The translations under genes were made by a program, and so were the position numbers. Of a stretch of 51,321 bases of DNA, positions 17,805 through 27,128 are shown piece by piece. Source of the DNA: Spirochaetota bacterium (GTDB taxonomy: Bacteria > Spirochaetota > UBA4802 > UBA5550); the NCBI GenBank assembly GCA_024276015.1, contig JAJRXZ010000013.1:1-51321 (forward strand). The letters are read 5' to 3'. The notes under the pieces are model-generated. The model made no database searches. It saw only the letters and a list, made by a program, of their open reading frames with translations, and was not told the DNA's origin. Every line of letters starts with the position of its first letter. Within the stretch, counting starts at the first letter, position 1.

Positions 17805-18599
17805 ATGTCAAGAGAAAATAATATAGCAGTCTATACAGGCAGAAAAGTTATCGGTTTCTGGAAGGGCATAAAGAATTTTGTCGATTTCATTATATCGATT
17901 ATACATTCTTTTCAATCATTTAAATATCTGAGGTTTAGATCAATATACGATATAATTATAAATCAAACCAGATTTACAGGAATCCATGCCTTACCATTTG
18001 TTGTATTCATTGCTCTGCTCATTGGAGGTACGGTAATAATACAATCTATGACGCAGTTTCCCAAGTTCGGGATTGAAGGATTTATAGGCAATCTTCTTGT
18101 GATCATAATTGTAAGAGAGATCGGTCCTTTGGCAACAGCAATGATCGTTATCAGCAGATCCGGGTCGGCAATTACGGCCGAGATAGCTACTCAGAAACAG
18201 AACAGAGAACTATTATCGCTTGAAACAATGGGGATCGATACCAAGCTTTATATTGTTTTCCCAAGAATAATAGCATCTATTATATCTATTTTTTCATTGA
18301 TGATCATTTTCGATTCGGTTGCGTTTTTTGGCGGCTATCTTATTTCTCAATTAACAGTTTATATACCTGTAGATGTTTTTATAAGAACATTGCTTGATGC
18401 TTTCAGTATTGAAGATTTTATTGCAACGATTTTAAAGAGTCTTATTTATGGGATACTGATCCCGCTTCTTTGCTGTTATTACGGATTTATGCCCGGATCA
18501 AGATTTGAGATCCCCATCTATGTTTCCAGAGCGGTGATCAGGACGCTGTCAATAATATTCGTAATTAACGCTCTTTTGTCTGCTCTTTTCTATTTATAA
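17805..18599 (+). CDS. MlaE-type ABC permease
   Basis: 264 residues with five to six hydrophobic segments, matching the MlaE family (about 260). Typical features are the amphipathic N-terminal elbow helix, VREIGPLATAMIVISRSGSA and ELLSLETMGID, the conserved family core and coupling region. MlaE proteins form the inner-membrane permease of MCE-type systems that move phospholipids between the inner and outer membranes. The two following genes encode an ATPase-like protein and an MCE protein, giving the order permease-ATPase-MCE. Confidence 0.92.
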   Translation: MSRENNIAVYTGRKVIGFWKGIKNFVDFIISIIHSFQSFKYLRFRSIYDIIINQTRFTGIHALPFVVFIALLIGGTVIIQSMTQFPKFGIEGFIGNLLVIIIVREIGPLATAMIVISRSGSAITAEIATQKQNRELLSLETMGIDTKLYIVFPRIIASIISIFSLMIIFDSVAFFGGYLISQLTVYIPVDVFIRTLLDAFSIEDFIATILKSLIYGILIPLLCCYYGFMPGSRFEIPIYVSRAVIRTLSIIFVINALLSALFYL

Positions 18600-18638
18600 T
18601 TAAACAGGGGTTGTTTTAGGGAGAAGGTAAAAAAGAAT

Positions 18639-19397
18639 ATGGATGATATAATTTTAACACTGAAAGATGTATCGCTTGAATCCGAAGATTTTGAATCTCT
18701 TCACAACATATCATTTTCATTGAGGAAGGGTGACAATATTGTTTTTTTTGGTCCGGAAAATTCCGGCCTTGACATTATCTTTCCCGGGATTTTGAGATTT
18801 GTTGATAATTTTGAAGGCGATATTTTATATAAAGGGGAATCCATCAGGGAATTCGATTATATAGAAATAATGAATTACAGAAAGGATGTGGGATATCTTC
18901 ATACTGACCATGGATTAATTGCCAATATGTCTGTTGAACAGAATATCTCTCTTCCGCTTCAGTATCATTCGAAAATGAGCAGCCGGGAAATAAAGGAATT
19001 TGTCAACTCACTGATAAGCGATCTTAATCTGGATTATTGCAAAAAATTTCGTCCTGTGGATCTGACTAGTTCGGAAATCTTAAGGACTTCATACTGCAGA
19101 GCAATTGCCCTTGACCCTGATATACTGCTGGTTGAACATGCCTTTGAGAGACAGTCGCCTCTTAATATAATGAGTTTTTATAACAGTTTAAAGAAAAGAA
19201 TTTTATCGCCCCATAAATCGGTTCTTTTTATAACTTTTGAGCCTGAAAAATTTGTCGGTCTTGCGGACAATTATATAATGCTTTTTAACGGACGAGTAGT
19301 TTTTATGGGGAACAGTTATGATTTTTTGCATTCTGAAAATGAATATCTGGTTCAGTATAAAAATATGTCCGTTCAAGGTCCAATGGCAATATTATAG
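18639..19397 (+). CDS. Degenerate ABC ATPase-like protein of the Mla-type locus
   Basis: 252 residues that align along their length with MlaF-type ABC ATPases, but the catalytic motifs are changed. Walker A reads GPENSGLD (38-45), with L44 where Lys is needed and D45 where Ser/Thr is needed. The signature LSGGQ reads LTSSE. Walker B and the catalytic Glu read ILLVEH, with E166 for Asp and H167 for Glu. The H-loop reads ITFEPEK without His. The fold-related strings SLRKGDNIVFFGP, MSVEQNISLPLQ and LADNYIMLFNGRVVFMG remain. The frame is intact with a good GGGAGAAGG ribosome site, so this is not an obvious pseudogene. It may be a non-hydrolysing structural subunit, with a second ATPase supplied elsewhere. 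Confidence 0.88.
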   Translation: MDDIILTLKDVSLESEDFESLHNISFSLRKGDNIVFFGPENSGLDIIFPGILRFVDNFEGDILYKGESIREFDYIEIMNYRKDVGYLHTDHGLIANMSVEQNISLPLQYHSKMSSREIKEFVNSLISDLNLDYCKKFRPVDLTSSEILRTSYCRAIALDPDILLVEHAFERQSPLNIMSFYNSLKKRILSPHKSVLFITFEPEKFVGLADNYIMLFNGRVVFMGNSYDFLHSENEYLVQYKNMSVQGPMAIL

Positions 19398-19561
19398 TGA
19401 TTTCATATAAAAATTTATTTTTAATTGATTTTTTTATATTTATTTTCTATTATTTACTTAATAAAAAATCAATTTTTCGTCTGATTGTTTATTTGAAATT
19501 TTCGACTATTGGCGCGGTTTAAGTTTTAAAAAGTATAAAAGAATAACTATAAGGCAGATAT

Positions 19562-20248
19562 ATGGCAAAACTTGAGAAAAATGAATTAAGAGTTGGGTTG
19601 TTTATCCTTATCCCTATGGTAATTTTACTCTTTTTTATCATGCTTAAACTAGGTTATTCCATAGCCGGTTCTACAATCGATATTTACTTAAAGATCGACA
19701 GCCTCACTTCTGTGAAAAAAGGCACGCCTGTCAAAATTAAAGGATATACGATTGGCCGCGTTGTTGAATTGATCCCGGTTTACAGACCTGCCCTTCATTT
19801 CCTTGCAACAATGAGGATACAGAAGGAGATCGAGTTGTATGAAGATTGTTCGGCAATTATTCAAAATCAGAATGTTATTGGCGATCCTTCAATTGAATTG
19901 AAAAATCCCGAAAAGAAAGGCCTTCTTCTGTCAGACCATGATGTTATAGAAGGAATTGAGTATGTTAATCTTGAGGCAATTTTACAGGATGTACATGTAC
20001 TTTTGACTACTTTGTCAAAAACCGTAAACATATTTAAACAGATCTCTCTGGACAGCCGGTATCATCTGAGAACGTTAGTATCTAACCTCTCTTCAAGCGT
20101 GTCTAATATAAACAGGATACTGGCGGATTCCCAGAAGGATATTATTGCCGTCATGTCTGCTTTCAGGCAGACTGCGCAGACAATGAATGAAATCTCAAAA
20201 GAACTTAAAAAACATCCCCTAAAATTTCTTTTTAAAGGGAAGAAGTAG
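19562..20248 (+). CDS. MlaD-type MCE domain protein
   Basis: 228 residues: an N-terminal membrane helix (about 13-32) and a single MCE domain (about 38-120) with LTSVKKGTPVKIKGYTIGRV and NQNVIGDPSIELKNP, typical of MlaD substrate-binding proteins. A helical, coiled-coil-prone C-terminal part follows (about 135-220). MCE proteins form hexameric rings that carry lipids across the periplasm. It lies 164 bases after the ATPase-like gene. That gap holds no other gene; a TATAAA at 19534-19539 might allow separate transcription. Confidence 0.9.
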   Translation: MAKLEKNELRVGLFILIPMVILLFFIMLKLGYSIAGSTIDIYLKIDSLTSVKKGTPVKIKGYTIGRVVELIPVYRPALHFLATMRIQKEIELYEDCSAIIQNQNVIGDPSIELKNPEKKGLLLSDHDVIEGIEYVNLEAILQDVHVLLTTLSKTVNIFKQISLDSRYHLRTLVSNLSSSVSNINRILADSQKDIIAVMSAFRQTAQTMNEISKELKKHPLKFLFKGKK

Positions 20249-21238
20249 TTACTTTTTTACATTAATGGTTTCCTTTATACGGTATGGGGGCATTTCCTGT
20301 GATTCATGGTAGATCCGTATCATAATTTCTGCTATGATTCCGATCTGGATAAATAGAATACTCAATATGAAAAGCATAACCGTTAACATCAGAAAAGGAT
20401 TACCCGTCATGTCCCTGTTGTATAGAATTTTTACAATGATGACTTCTGAGATACTGAAAAAACCGAGTACAAGCAGAAACAGTCCTGTTCCGCCGAAGAT
20501 GTATATGGGTTTGGTTGAATAGGAGCCCATAAATTTAACGGTTATGAGATCGAGGATCACTTTGAAGGTTCTTATTATCCCATATTTTGACTGGCCGAAT
20601 TTCCTCGGGTAATGGTTAACCGGAATTTCAGTTATTTTTGCTCCGATCCATGACGTATGAACCGGTATAAATCTGTGCATTTCTCCGTATAAATTTACTT
20701 CCCTCAATATTTCGCCTTTGTAAGCTTTTAATGAACAACCCAGGTCGTGCAGTTTTACGCCTGTAACTTTTGATATTATGCGGTTTGCAATTATTGAAGG
20801 CAGTCTTCGCGACAACATTTTGTCTTTTCTGTGTTTTCTCCAGCCGCTTACCACGTCATAGCCTTGGTCTATTTTTTCAATAAGCCTGCCAATATCTTCC
20901 GGGTCGTTTTGAAGATCCGAATCCATAAAAATAATAATTTCTCCTTTCGAGTATTCGATACCGGCGGCCATTGCACTTGTCTGGCCGAAATTTTTTCTGA
21001 AGATCACCAGTTTTACTCTTTTGTCCTTTCCTGCAATTTCCCTTAATTTCTCAGTTGAGGAATCGGTGCTGCCGTCATCGACAAATATCATTTCATATGT
21101 ACACTTTAACGGTTTCATAGCATTGATAATGCTCTCATATTGAAGGAAGATATTTTCTTCTTCGTTATATACGGGCAGAATTATTGAAAGGTACGGTTTT
21201 CTATACTTTTTTGATGATGAGTTGGTTTCTTTAGCCAT
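20249..21238 (-). CDS. Family 2 glycosyltransferase with C-terminal membrane helices
   Basis: 329 residues. The N-terminal GT2 domain shows LSIILPVYNEEENI, FVDDGSTDSS and the metal-binding MDSDLQNDPED. Two hydrophobic segments near the C-terminus (about 240-262 and 280-305) match the DPM/GtrB group that transfers a sugar from a nucleotide donor to undecaprenyl phosphate in the inner membrane. The start has GGGAG upstream. Its stop codon is immediately adjacent to that of the MCE gene on the other strand. The sugar and the final glycan cannot be deduced. Confidence 0.9.
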   Translation of the reverse strand: MAKETNSSSKKYRKPYLSIILPVYNEEENIFLQYESIINAMKPLKCTYEMIFVDDGSTDSSTEKLREIAGKDKRVKLVIFRKNFGQTSAMAAGIEYSKGEIIIFMDSDLQNDPEDIGRLIEKIDQGYDVVSGWRKHRKDKMLSRRLPSIIANRIISKVTGVKLHDLGCSLKAYKGEILREVNLYGEMHRFIPVHTSWIGAKITEIPVNHYPRKFGQSKYGIIRTFKVILDLITVKFMGSYSTKPIYIFGGTGLFLLVLGFFSISEVIIVKILYNRDMTGNPFLMLTVMLFILSILFIQIGIIAEIMIRIYHESQEMPPYRIKETINVKK

Positions 21239-21441
21239 TAAAGCGCTCCCTTATTGAAGTATTGTAAAAGTAAATTCAAATTATAATTGCCGGTGCAAAT
21301 GGGACAAATATTTTTTATTCTGTTTCTGCCGAATTGTAAATCTTTTTTCATATTATGGTTAAAATATTGATTGAAAATAAATTATATTTAATTGAATTTG
21401 CATAACCCCGGTCTGTTAATTTTATACCAATAGAGGATCAT

Positions 21442-22512
21442 ATGCGCAACCAGATCAATAATATTTTTAATTCCATCCGGGAAATCCAGGGGCAATTTTA
21501 TACAATTATAAAAGGATTTAAAGAAAGAAATAATAAAATGGTTGTGGGATTGGTTTATGACATAATGCCTGTTGAGATTCTTGCAGCTTTTGATATGGTT
21601 TCACTCTTTTTACCGTCCTTTTTAATTTCAGATAATAAAACGTCAAATAGCAGTATGAGAGGTATGCAGTTTAATAAAATATATGATTTGATTGTTGTGC
21701 CTCATTCCTGCCCTGATGTTGATTATTACAGGGGATTCAATGTGCCCCTTTATATATTTGAAATACCTTCGGGATTCGGAGAAACCTTTGATATTAAATT
21801 TCGCGCAGAAATCGAAAAATTTTTAAATAAGATCTTTTCAGTTAAATTAAAGGAGATCAATAATAAAAAGTTAAAGGAATGCACTGAAAGATATAATTGC
21901 CTTCGCAGATTTGTAAGAGGCATTTCGTTTTTACGATCAAAAAATCATAGTATTATAAACAGCAGTGATCTCTTTATGCTGTTCCAGGCAGCTGCGGTTT
22001 TGCCCTTTGACGTAATGGAGTATTATTTAAAGAATTTAAGCGAACAACTGGGAGGGTTGAAAGTCAGCGCTGATGAGAGTAAGAAGATAAGGACCCTTGC
22101 TGCCGGACATTTTTTAAAAGAACCCTCGGTACTTGACAGAATTGAAGATGCAGGCTGTCTGATAGTTGAAGACGACATGGACAGAGGCAGAAGGTTTTTC
22201 GATTTTTCTTTTAATATATCTTCGCCTGATCTATGCGATGAGATTTTTCAGGCTTATTCATTCAAACTTTTTCCTTCCTTTGTCCGGCCTGTTAAGGAAA
22301 GATACGAGTTATTCTATAAAATGTTAAAGAAGCACAATATTGATCTCGTTATATTCCTGAAAGACGACCATGACAATTCTGCAGGGAAACAGGTTGATCT
22401 TTTAAGAAAAAAGTTGATGAGACTTTCTGTTGATCCGATTACGGTAACTTATGATAACGCATATGCAGCGATTAAAGAGTATATCAATAAATCGCTGCAT
22501 ATACAACAATGA
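21442..22512 (+). CDS. 2-hydroxyacyl-CoA dehydratase / benzoyl-CoA reductase D-component-like protein
   Basis: 356 residues resembling the HgdB/BcrC/FldBC family (COG1775). Features are the N-terminal segment VGLVYDIMPVEILAAFDMVS, VVPHSCPD with C90 as a likely [4Fe-4S] ligand, and near the C-terminus DRIEDAGCLIVEDDMDRGRR and PSFVRPVKERYELFYKMLKK, equivalents of the family's substrate-domain and helix motifs. Classical enzymes are heterodimers activated by an ATP-dependent HgdC-type protein. Neither the second subunit nor the activator is encoded in this window. It may be a stand-alone relative. The gene is monocistronic as far as can be seen; the ~200 bases upstream hold nothing clear. Confidence 0.75.
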   Translation: MRNQINNIFNSIREIQGQFYTIIKGFKERNNKMVVGLVYDIMPVEILAAFDMVSLFLPSFLISDNKTSNSSMRGMQFNKIYDLIVVPHSCPDVDYYRGFNVPLYIFEIPSGFGETFDIKFRAEIEKFLNKIFSVKLKEINNKKLKECTERYNCLRRFVRGISFLRSKNHSIINSSDLFMLFQAAAVLPFDVMEYYLKNLSEQLGGLKVSADESKKIRTLAAGHFLKEPSVLDRIEDAGCLIVEDDMDRGRRFFDFSFNISSPDLCDEIFQAYSFKLFPSFVRPVKERYELFYKMLKKHNIDLVIFLKDDHDNSAGKQVDLLRKKLMRLSVDPITVTYDNAYAAIKEYINKSLHIQQ

Positions 22513-22523
22513 GTCTGCTGCGG

Positions 22524-24476
22524 TTATCTTGAATTGAGCAGCCTCAGATAGTCAAATGTAACATTAAATGCTTCTTTAAGAAAAAGATCGTTTTTTAAGT
22601 CTATCAGCTTTTTACTCTTATCCCTGTGGTAATTCTTTTTTAATTCGTCCTTTTTCTGTTTCTCGATGTCGGATTCTTCTTTAAGGCTGATAGATTTGTT
22701 CCGGATCTGGTTTTTATATTTTTCGATTTTTTCAATAAGTTTTTTGAATTCGGGGTCCTGTTTTATCCTCTTTTGCGACAATTGTTTCAGTATTGAAACA
22801 ATATTGCTGTTTACAAAATTATATTGTCCGAAATCGGCGCTTCTGATCTTTTCCCACTTAAGCGGGTATTTTGTTTTATTCTCGCCAATTTCCCAGATAG
22901 AGCTTAGTGATGGGATTATTATATCCGGTTCTATTCCATTAAGCTGATTGGAAGTGCCTGAAGGCTGGAAAAATATATGCGTTGTTACCTTTATGGCTCC
23001 CATTCCATTGGGAAGGGGGTTATATGACTGCACAGTCCCTTTACCGAATGTATTGCTGGGGCCCAGAAGCAGTCCTCTTCGGTAATCTTTTATTGCTCCG
23101 GCAAGAATCTCCGATGCGCTGGCGCTGAATTTATCGATAAGAATCACAATAGGCCCCTTGTAAAATATCCCCTCATCGTTGTCATAAATGATCTGGGGAG
23201 GGCTTCTCCCGTCCTTGATCTGAAGAATGGGCCCATTATCAATAAAGAGTCCGGCAATTTCCCTTGCCTCATTGAGAAGACCGCCGGGATTGCCTCTCAG
23301 GTCAAGAATAATGATCTTTGCTCCCTTTTTTATAAGAGAATCTATATGTTCCTTTACATCGCCTGATGAGCTCTTGCTCCTGCCTGCATCAAGGTAGAAG
23401 GAGGGGAGTTTTAAGTAACCTATTTTTGTTTTTCGTCCTCTTTTCCTGAAAATATAAAGAGTCGATTCTGCATCTCTGTCCTGAAGTTTGATCTCTTCCC
23501 GAATAATGGGAACTATCATTCTTCTGGGCTTGTTATTTCCGCCGGTTTCCCGAATTATTGTAAGCCGCACTTCCGTGCCTTTTTTGCCTCTGATCTTTTT
23601 TACAACATCTCTCAGATCCATATCAATAACATCTTCAGGTTCGCCGTCTTTCTGGGCCACTGCCACAATTTTATCGCTTGGTTTCAATTTTATAGCTTCA
23701 GGGAGCTTATCGGTTGCTCCTCCGGGAATTATTGAATCAACAATAACAAAACCGTCTTCGGATCTGAGTCTCACACCGATCCCTTCGAGTTTCAACTCCA
23801 TTGAGATCCTGAAGTCCTGGTCTTCGCTCTTTGTGAGGTAATTGGAATGAGGGTCAAGAGCGGTAGAATATGCGTTAACAAATCGGGCAAAAAGTTTGCT
23901 CCTGTCGATCTCGCTGATCCTTTTAGCAAGGAGTTTATATTTTTTCTTTAGTTTCTCCTTGGCCTTTTTTATATCCATCTTTGTCGATATGTAGTTCAGA
24001 AGCTGAAGTTTTATATTTTTGCGCCACCTTTCTCTCATCTCTTCTCTGCTCTTTGCATAATCCACCTTATCTCTGTCAACGATTATCTTCTCGTCTTTAT
24101 TAAAATCGTATTTCAGTTTTATCAGTTCGTTAAAGAGCTCCATGTTTTCTCCGAATCTGCTTTTATATTTATCAAAAATTTCAAAAATAACTTTATACTG
24201 ATTTGATGCAATATAATCGTCGATTTTGTCTTTATGCAGAAGAAAATTCTCAATATCTTCTTTATAGAAGTAATATTTGCCGTAATCGAGATTGTTGATA
24301 TAGTTGTTTAAAATTCTTTGGGACAGCTTATCGTTCAGATTATGGTAGCGTACATGTTTTAAAAGGAATTCCTTTATCAGGCCGGGCATTTGGGATTGTT
24401 TAAGCCCTGAAGATTTTTTGGAACAGGAAAATATTAATATAAGCGCAATAATTAGTACCGATTTTTTTTTAGGCAT
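22524..24476 (-). CDS. S41 carboxyl-terminal (tail-specific) protease, lipoprotein
   Basis: 650 residues. The N-terminus MPKKKSVLIIALILIFSC has a lipobox ending at Cys18, so the protein is probably lipid-anchored in the periplasm. An N-terminal Tsp-type helical domain (about 30-225) is followed by a PDZ domain (about 230-310) and the S41 peptidase domain. The nucleophile Ser lies in KFSASASEI (about residue 450) and the general-base Lys in FGKGTVQ (about 478); NPGGLL is also typical. A Lys-rich helical C-terminus resembles the E. coli Prc tail domain. It degrades or processes periplasmic proteins from their C-termini. Closest to Prc/CtpA. Confidence 0.92.
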   Translation of the reverse strand: MPKKKSVLIIALILIFSCSKKSSGLKQSQMPGLIKEFLLKHVRYHNLNDKLSQRILNNYINNLDYGKYYFYKEDIENFLLHKDKIDDYIASNQYKVIFEIFDKYKSRFGENMELFNELIKLKYDFNKDEKIIVDRDKVDYAKSREEMRERWRKNIKLQLLNYISTKMDIKKAKEKLKKKYKLLAKRISEIDRSKLFARFVNAYSTALDPHSNYLTKSEDQDFRISMELKLEGIGVRLRSEDGFVIVDSIIPGGATDKLPEAIKLKPSDKIVAVAQKDGEPEDVIDMDLRDVVKKIRGKKGTEVRLTIIRETGGNNKPRRMIVPIIREEIKLQDRDAESTLYIFRKRGRKTKIGYLKLPSFYLDAGRSKSSSGDVKEHIDSLIKKGAKIIILDLRGNPGGLLNEAREIAGLFIDNGPILQIKDGRSPPQIIYDNDEGIFYKGPIVILIDKFSASASEILAGAIKDYRRGLLLGPSNTFGKGTVQSYNPLPNGMGAIKVTTHIFFQPSGTSNQLNGIEPDIIIPSLSSIWEIGENKTKYPLKWEKIRSADFGQYNFVNSNIVSILKQLSQKRIKQDPEFKKLIEKIEKYKNQIRNKSISLKEESDIEKQKKDELKKNYHRDKSKKLIDLKNDLFLKEAFNVTFDYLRLLNSR

Positions 24477-24627
24477 TATAGTAAGCTCCGGTAAAGTAAA
24501 TTTTTTCTAAAAGAATAGGTTTTGATTAACTATTTAATTAGTCAATAAAAATTTAGCTCCGGTTTTTTTATTGACACTGCCAAAACTATTTGTTTTCTGA
24601 TATTTTAACGTGTCATGGAGGATTTTA

Positions 24628-26076
24628 ATGTTGTATAAATATAATTTTGAAGAGCTTGCACTATTACTTGAGAGAGGAGAAGTAAGATCTGTGGATATTG
24701 CCGATTCCTTTCTGAAGAGAATTCAAAATTATGACAAGAAGATCAATTCCTTTATAACAGTTGATGAGGAGAAACTATATTTACAAGCGGAAGAGTCTGA
24801 TGCGAGGAGAAAGAAAGGCGGAGAGCTTTCAAGGTATGACGGTATTCCCATAGCTGTTAAAGACAATATCTGCACAAAAGGAATAAAAACAACCTGCGCA
24901 TCAAAAATTCTGGAGAATTTTATCCCGCCATACAATGCAGCAGTCTATGAAAAACTGAAAGGTAGCGGTTTTATACTGCTGGGCAAAACCAATATGGATG
25001 AATTTGCCATGGGCTCAACAACCGAAGCGTCATTTTTCGGGCCCTCTAAAAATCCATACAATACTGAAAAGGTTCCCGGAGGAAGCTCAGGCGGTTCTGC
25101 TGCTGCTGTTTCGGCAAATCTTGCTCCTGCCGCGATCGGTTCCGACACGGGCGGCTCCATAAGACAGCCTGCGGCATTTTGCGGTGTCACAGGAATTAAG
25201 CCCACGTACGGAAGAGTGTCAAGATACGGGCTTGTTGCTTTTGCTTCATCGCTGGATCAGATCGGCACATTTGGGAATTGTGTTGATGACGCGGCTCTTC
25301 TGCTGTCGGTAATATCAGGATATGATAAAAGGGATTCCACTTCCATAGATGTTGAGGTTGATTTTCATCCGGAAAAATTACGGGATGATCTCAATGAAAT
25401 TGTTATAGGAGTTCCCGATGAATATTTTAAGGGTGTTTCCGAGGATATCAGAAACAATATTGAAGGGAAACTGAAAGAACTTGAAGTTAATGGCGCAAAA
25501 ATTGAAAAAATTTCTTTAAAGTATATTGATTATGCTGTTCCGGTATATTACTTGATCGCAACAGCCGAAGCGTCTTCTAATCTTGCCAGATATGACGGCA
25601 TCAGATACGGTTACAGGTCGGACGCTGCATCAACTCTGGACGAGCTTTACAGCAAAACGCGGAGCGAGGGTTTTGGCAAAGAAGTGAAGAGAAGAATAAT
25701 GCTGGGCACTTTTTCTTTGAGTTCGGGATATTATGATGCCTATTATTTAAAAGCTCTGAAGGGGAGGACGCTTATTATCGAGGATTTCAAAAAGGCCTTT
25801 TCAAAAGTTGACGTTATTATCACTCCCACCACCACAACAACAGCATACAATTTAGGCGAAATGATAAATGACCCTCTGCAGATGTATATGTCCGACATAC
25901 TCACAATATCCGCAAATCTTGCGGGAATTCCCGGTATATCCATACCCGCAGGTCTGGACAGAGAAGGGTTGCCCATAGGACTACAGATCATGGGAAGCCA
26001 TTTTCGGGAAAAGAAAATATTCGGTCTGGCCGCAATTATTGAGAAGATTTGTGAACCGATTCATCCGGAAATATAA
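24628..26076 (+). CDS. gatA: Glutamyl-tRNA(Gln)/aspartyl-tRNA(Asn) amidotransferase subunit A
   Basis: The start is ATG 24628, directly after GGAGG; a GTG at 24610 would add six residues without a ribosome site. The 482-residue amidase shows the Ser-cisSer-Lys triad: IPIAVKDNI (Lys), GGSSGGSAAA and SDTGGSIRQPAA. GatA hydrolyses glutamine and passes ammonia to GatB for amidation of mischarged tRNA. gatB and gatC are not in the window, so the GatCAB subunits are dispersed. The next gene overlaps its 3' end. Confidence 0.95.
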   Translation: MLYKYNFEELALLLERGEVRSVDIADSFLKRIQNYDKKINSFITVDEEKLYLQAEESDARRKKGGELSRYDGIPIAVKDNICTKGIKTTCASKILENFIPPYNAAVYEKLKGSGFILLGKTNMDEFAMGSTTEASFFGPSKNPYNTEKVPGGSSGGSAAAVSANLAPAAIGSDTGGSIRQPAAFCGVTGIKPTYGRVSRYGLVAFASSLDQIGTFGNCVDDAALLLSVISGYDKRDSTSIDVEVDFHPEKLRDDLNEIVIGVPDEYFKGVSEDIRNNIEGKLKELEVNGAKIEKISLKYIDYAVPVYYLIATAEASSNLARYDGIRYGYRSDAASTLDELYSKTRSEGFGKEVKRRIMLGTFSLSSGYYDAYYLKALKGRTLIIEDFKKAFSKVDVIITPTTTTTAYNLGEMINDPLQMYMSDILTISANLAGIPGISIPAGLDREGLPIGLQIMGSHFREKKIFGLAAIIEKICEPIHPEI

Positions 26077-26491
26077 TTTTTGTTTTTTTATACTACTATT
26101 ATTAAGTCAGTGTTATTCTTACAGGCCCGTAATATTGAAAAACAGGCTTTACATTCCGGGAAATAAAGAGTATAAAGGCAGATATATATTTAAGAAGAGC
26201 AAAAGATATTTTGTCATGATGATGGGCGGTTCATATCTTTCTGATATCAATAACAGAGCGGTTGATCTTGCTCTGAAGGGCAGATTAAAAGAGGCGGAAG
26301 TTCTTTTCAAAGAAGTGTTAAGCGAGAATCCCAATATTGACGCTGTTTATAACAATCTTGGAATCATATATGAGATTTCCGGATGCAGGGAAAAGGCTTT
26401 TGACATGTATTCAAAAGCCTGCATTAAAGACTCTGATAATTCTTATTTTAAAAGGAATTTTTTATTCTTTGCAGATGACAGAAAGGAATGA
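26051..26491 (+). CDS. Small TPR lipoprotein
   Basis: The start is GTG 26051 (preceded by GAGAAG), overlapping the end of gatA by 26 bases; an upstream TTG at 26039 is a weaker alternative. The 146-residue product has a lipoprotein signal ending in LLLLSQC. Two TPR units follow at about residues 70-135 (NRAVDLALKGRLKEAEVLFK and AVYNNLGIIYEISGCREKAF). It is likely a periplasmic lipid-anchored scaffold; partner unknown. Its stop overlaps the next start (ATGA), so the two are probably translated together. Confidence 0.75.
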   Translation: MNRFIRKYNFCFFILLLLSQCYSYRPVILKNRLYIPGNKEYKGRYIFKKSKRYFVMMMGGSYLSDINNRAVDLALKGRLKEAEVLFKEVLSENPNIDAVYNNLGIIYEISGCREKAFDMYSKACIKDSDNSYFKRNFLFFADDRKE

Positions 26492-27126
26492 ATTATAAGA
26501 AATATTTATTTGAAACATGCAGAGGAATTTTATCTCTGATCTTATGTACGGCTTTTTTATTTGTTTTAACAGCGGAATCAAGATCGGAGGCAAATAACAG
26601 AGTCGATAATAAGTTTAAGAACAAAAGGATCGGCAGTAATGCAGAAATAAAACCGGACAGAGAAGAATCGGAAATAGATAATTTTACCGTTAAAAACGGC
26701 GGAGAAATTTCTGTTTTAAAAACCGTTGCTGTTGACCTTCTGGTTCCCGGAGGCGGACATTTCTACAGAGGGGATTATGCCTGGGGATTTTCTTTTATGC
26801 TTATGAAAATAGGAGGATTTTATTCCGTATATTATTTATACGGTCAGTGGAAGGATAGAGAGTCCCATTATAATTCTGCAAAAAGTTCTTCCCTGCTTTC
26901 CGGTGATGCTGAACATTATAAACGGGAGTATGACAGAGCAGCGCAGTATGTTACTTTTGCCGTTGTCGGGAATATAATTATTTATACTGCTTCAATAATT
27001 ATGAATCTTAACTCTGTAAAAAAGAATAATGAGAATGCATATCCCACATTTGATCTGGGATATTCGCCATTGAATGGAATTTCTGCAGAGAGTATGATTT
27101 CTGTGAAATTCAGGTATAGGTTCTGA
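26488..27126 (+). CDS. Membrane protein with TM2/DUF5683-like core, unknown function
   Basis: 212 residues. A signal or anchor helix (about 12-31) precedes a charged linker, then a membrane module: VDLLVPGGGHFYRGDYAWGF followed by a hydrophobic stretch, and a second helix at about 155-170. The P-G-x-G-x-F-Y pattern with a short loop resembles small TM2/DUF5683-type membrane modules, but the assignment is tentative. A final beta-like segment ends in an aromatic residue (KFRYRF), as in outer membrane proteins. Overlap with the TPR lipoprotein start suggests a functional pair. Confidence 0.68.
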   Translation: MNYKKYLFETCRGILSLILCTAFLFVLTAESRSEANNRVDNKFKNKRIGSNAEIKPDREESEIDNFTVKNGGEISVLKTVAVDLLVPGGGHFYRGDYAWGFSFMLMKIGGFYSVYYLYGQWKDRESHYNSAKSSSLLSGDAEHYKREYDRAAQYVTFAVVGNIIIYTASIIMNLNSVKKNNENAYPTFDLGYSPLNGISAESMISVKFRYRF

Positions 27127-27128
27127 TC

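Noticed and set aside
18639-19397. Calling the ATPase-like gene a pseudogene
   Set aside because: The frame is full length with a good ribosome site and retained non-catalytic fold motifs; only the catalytic motifs are changed.
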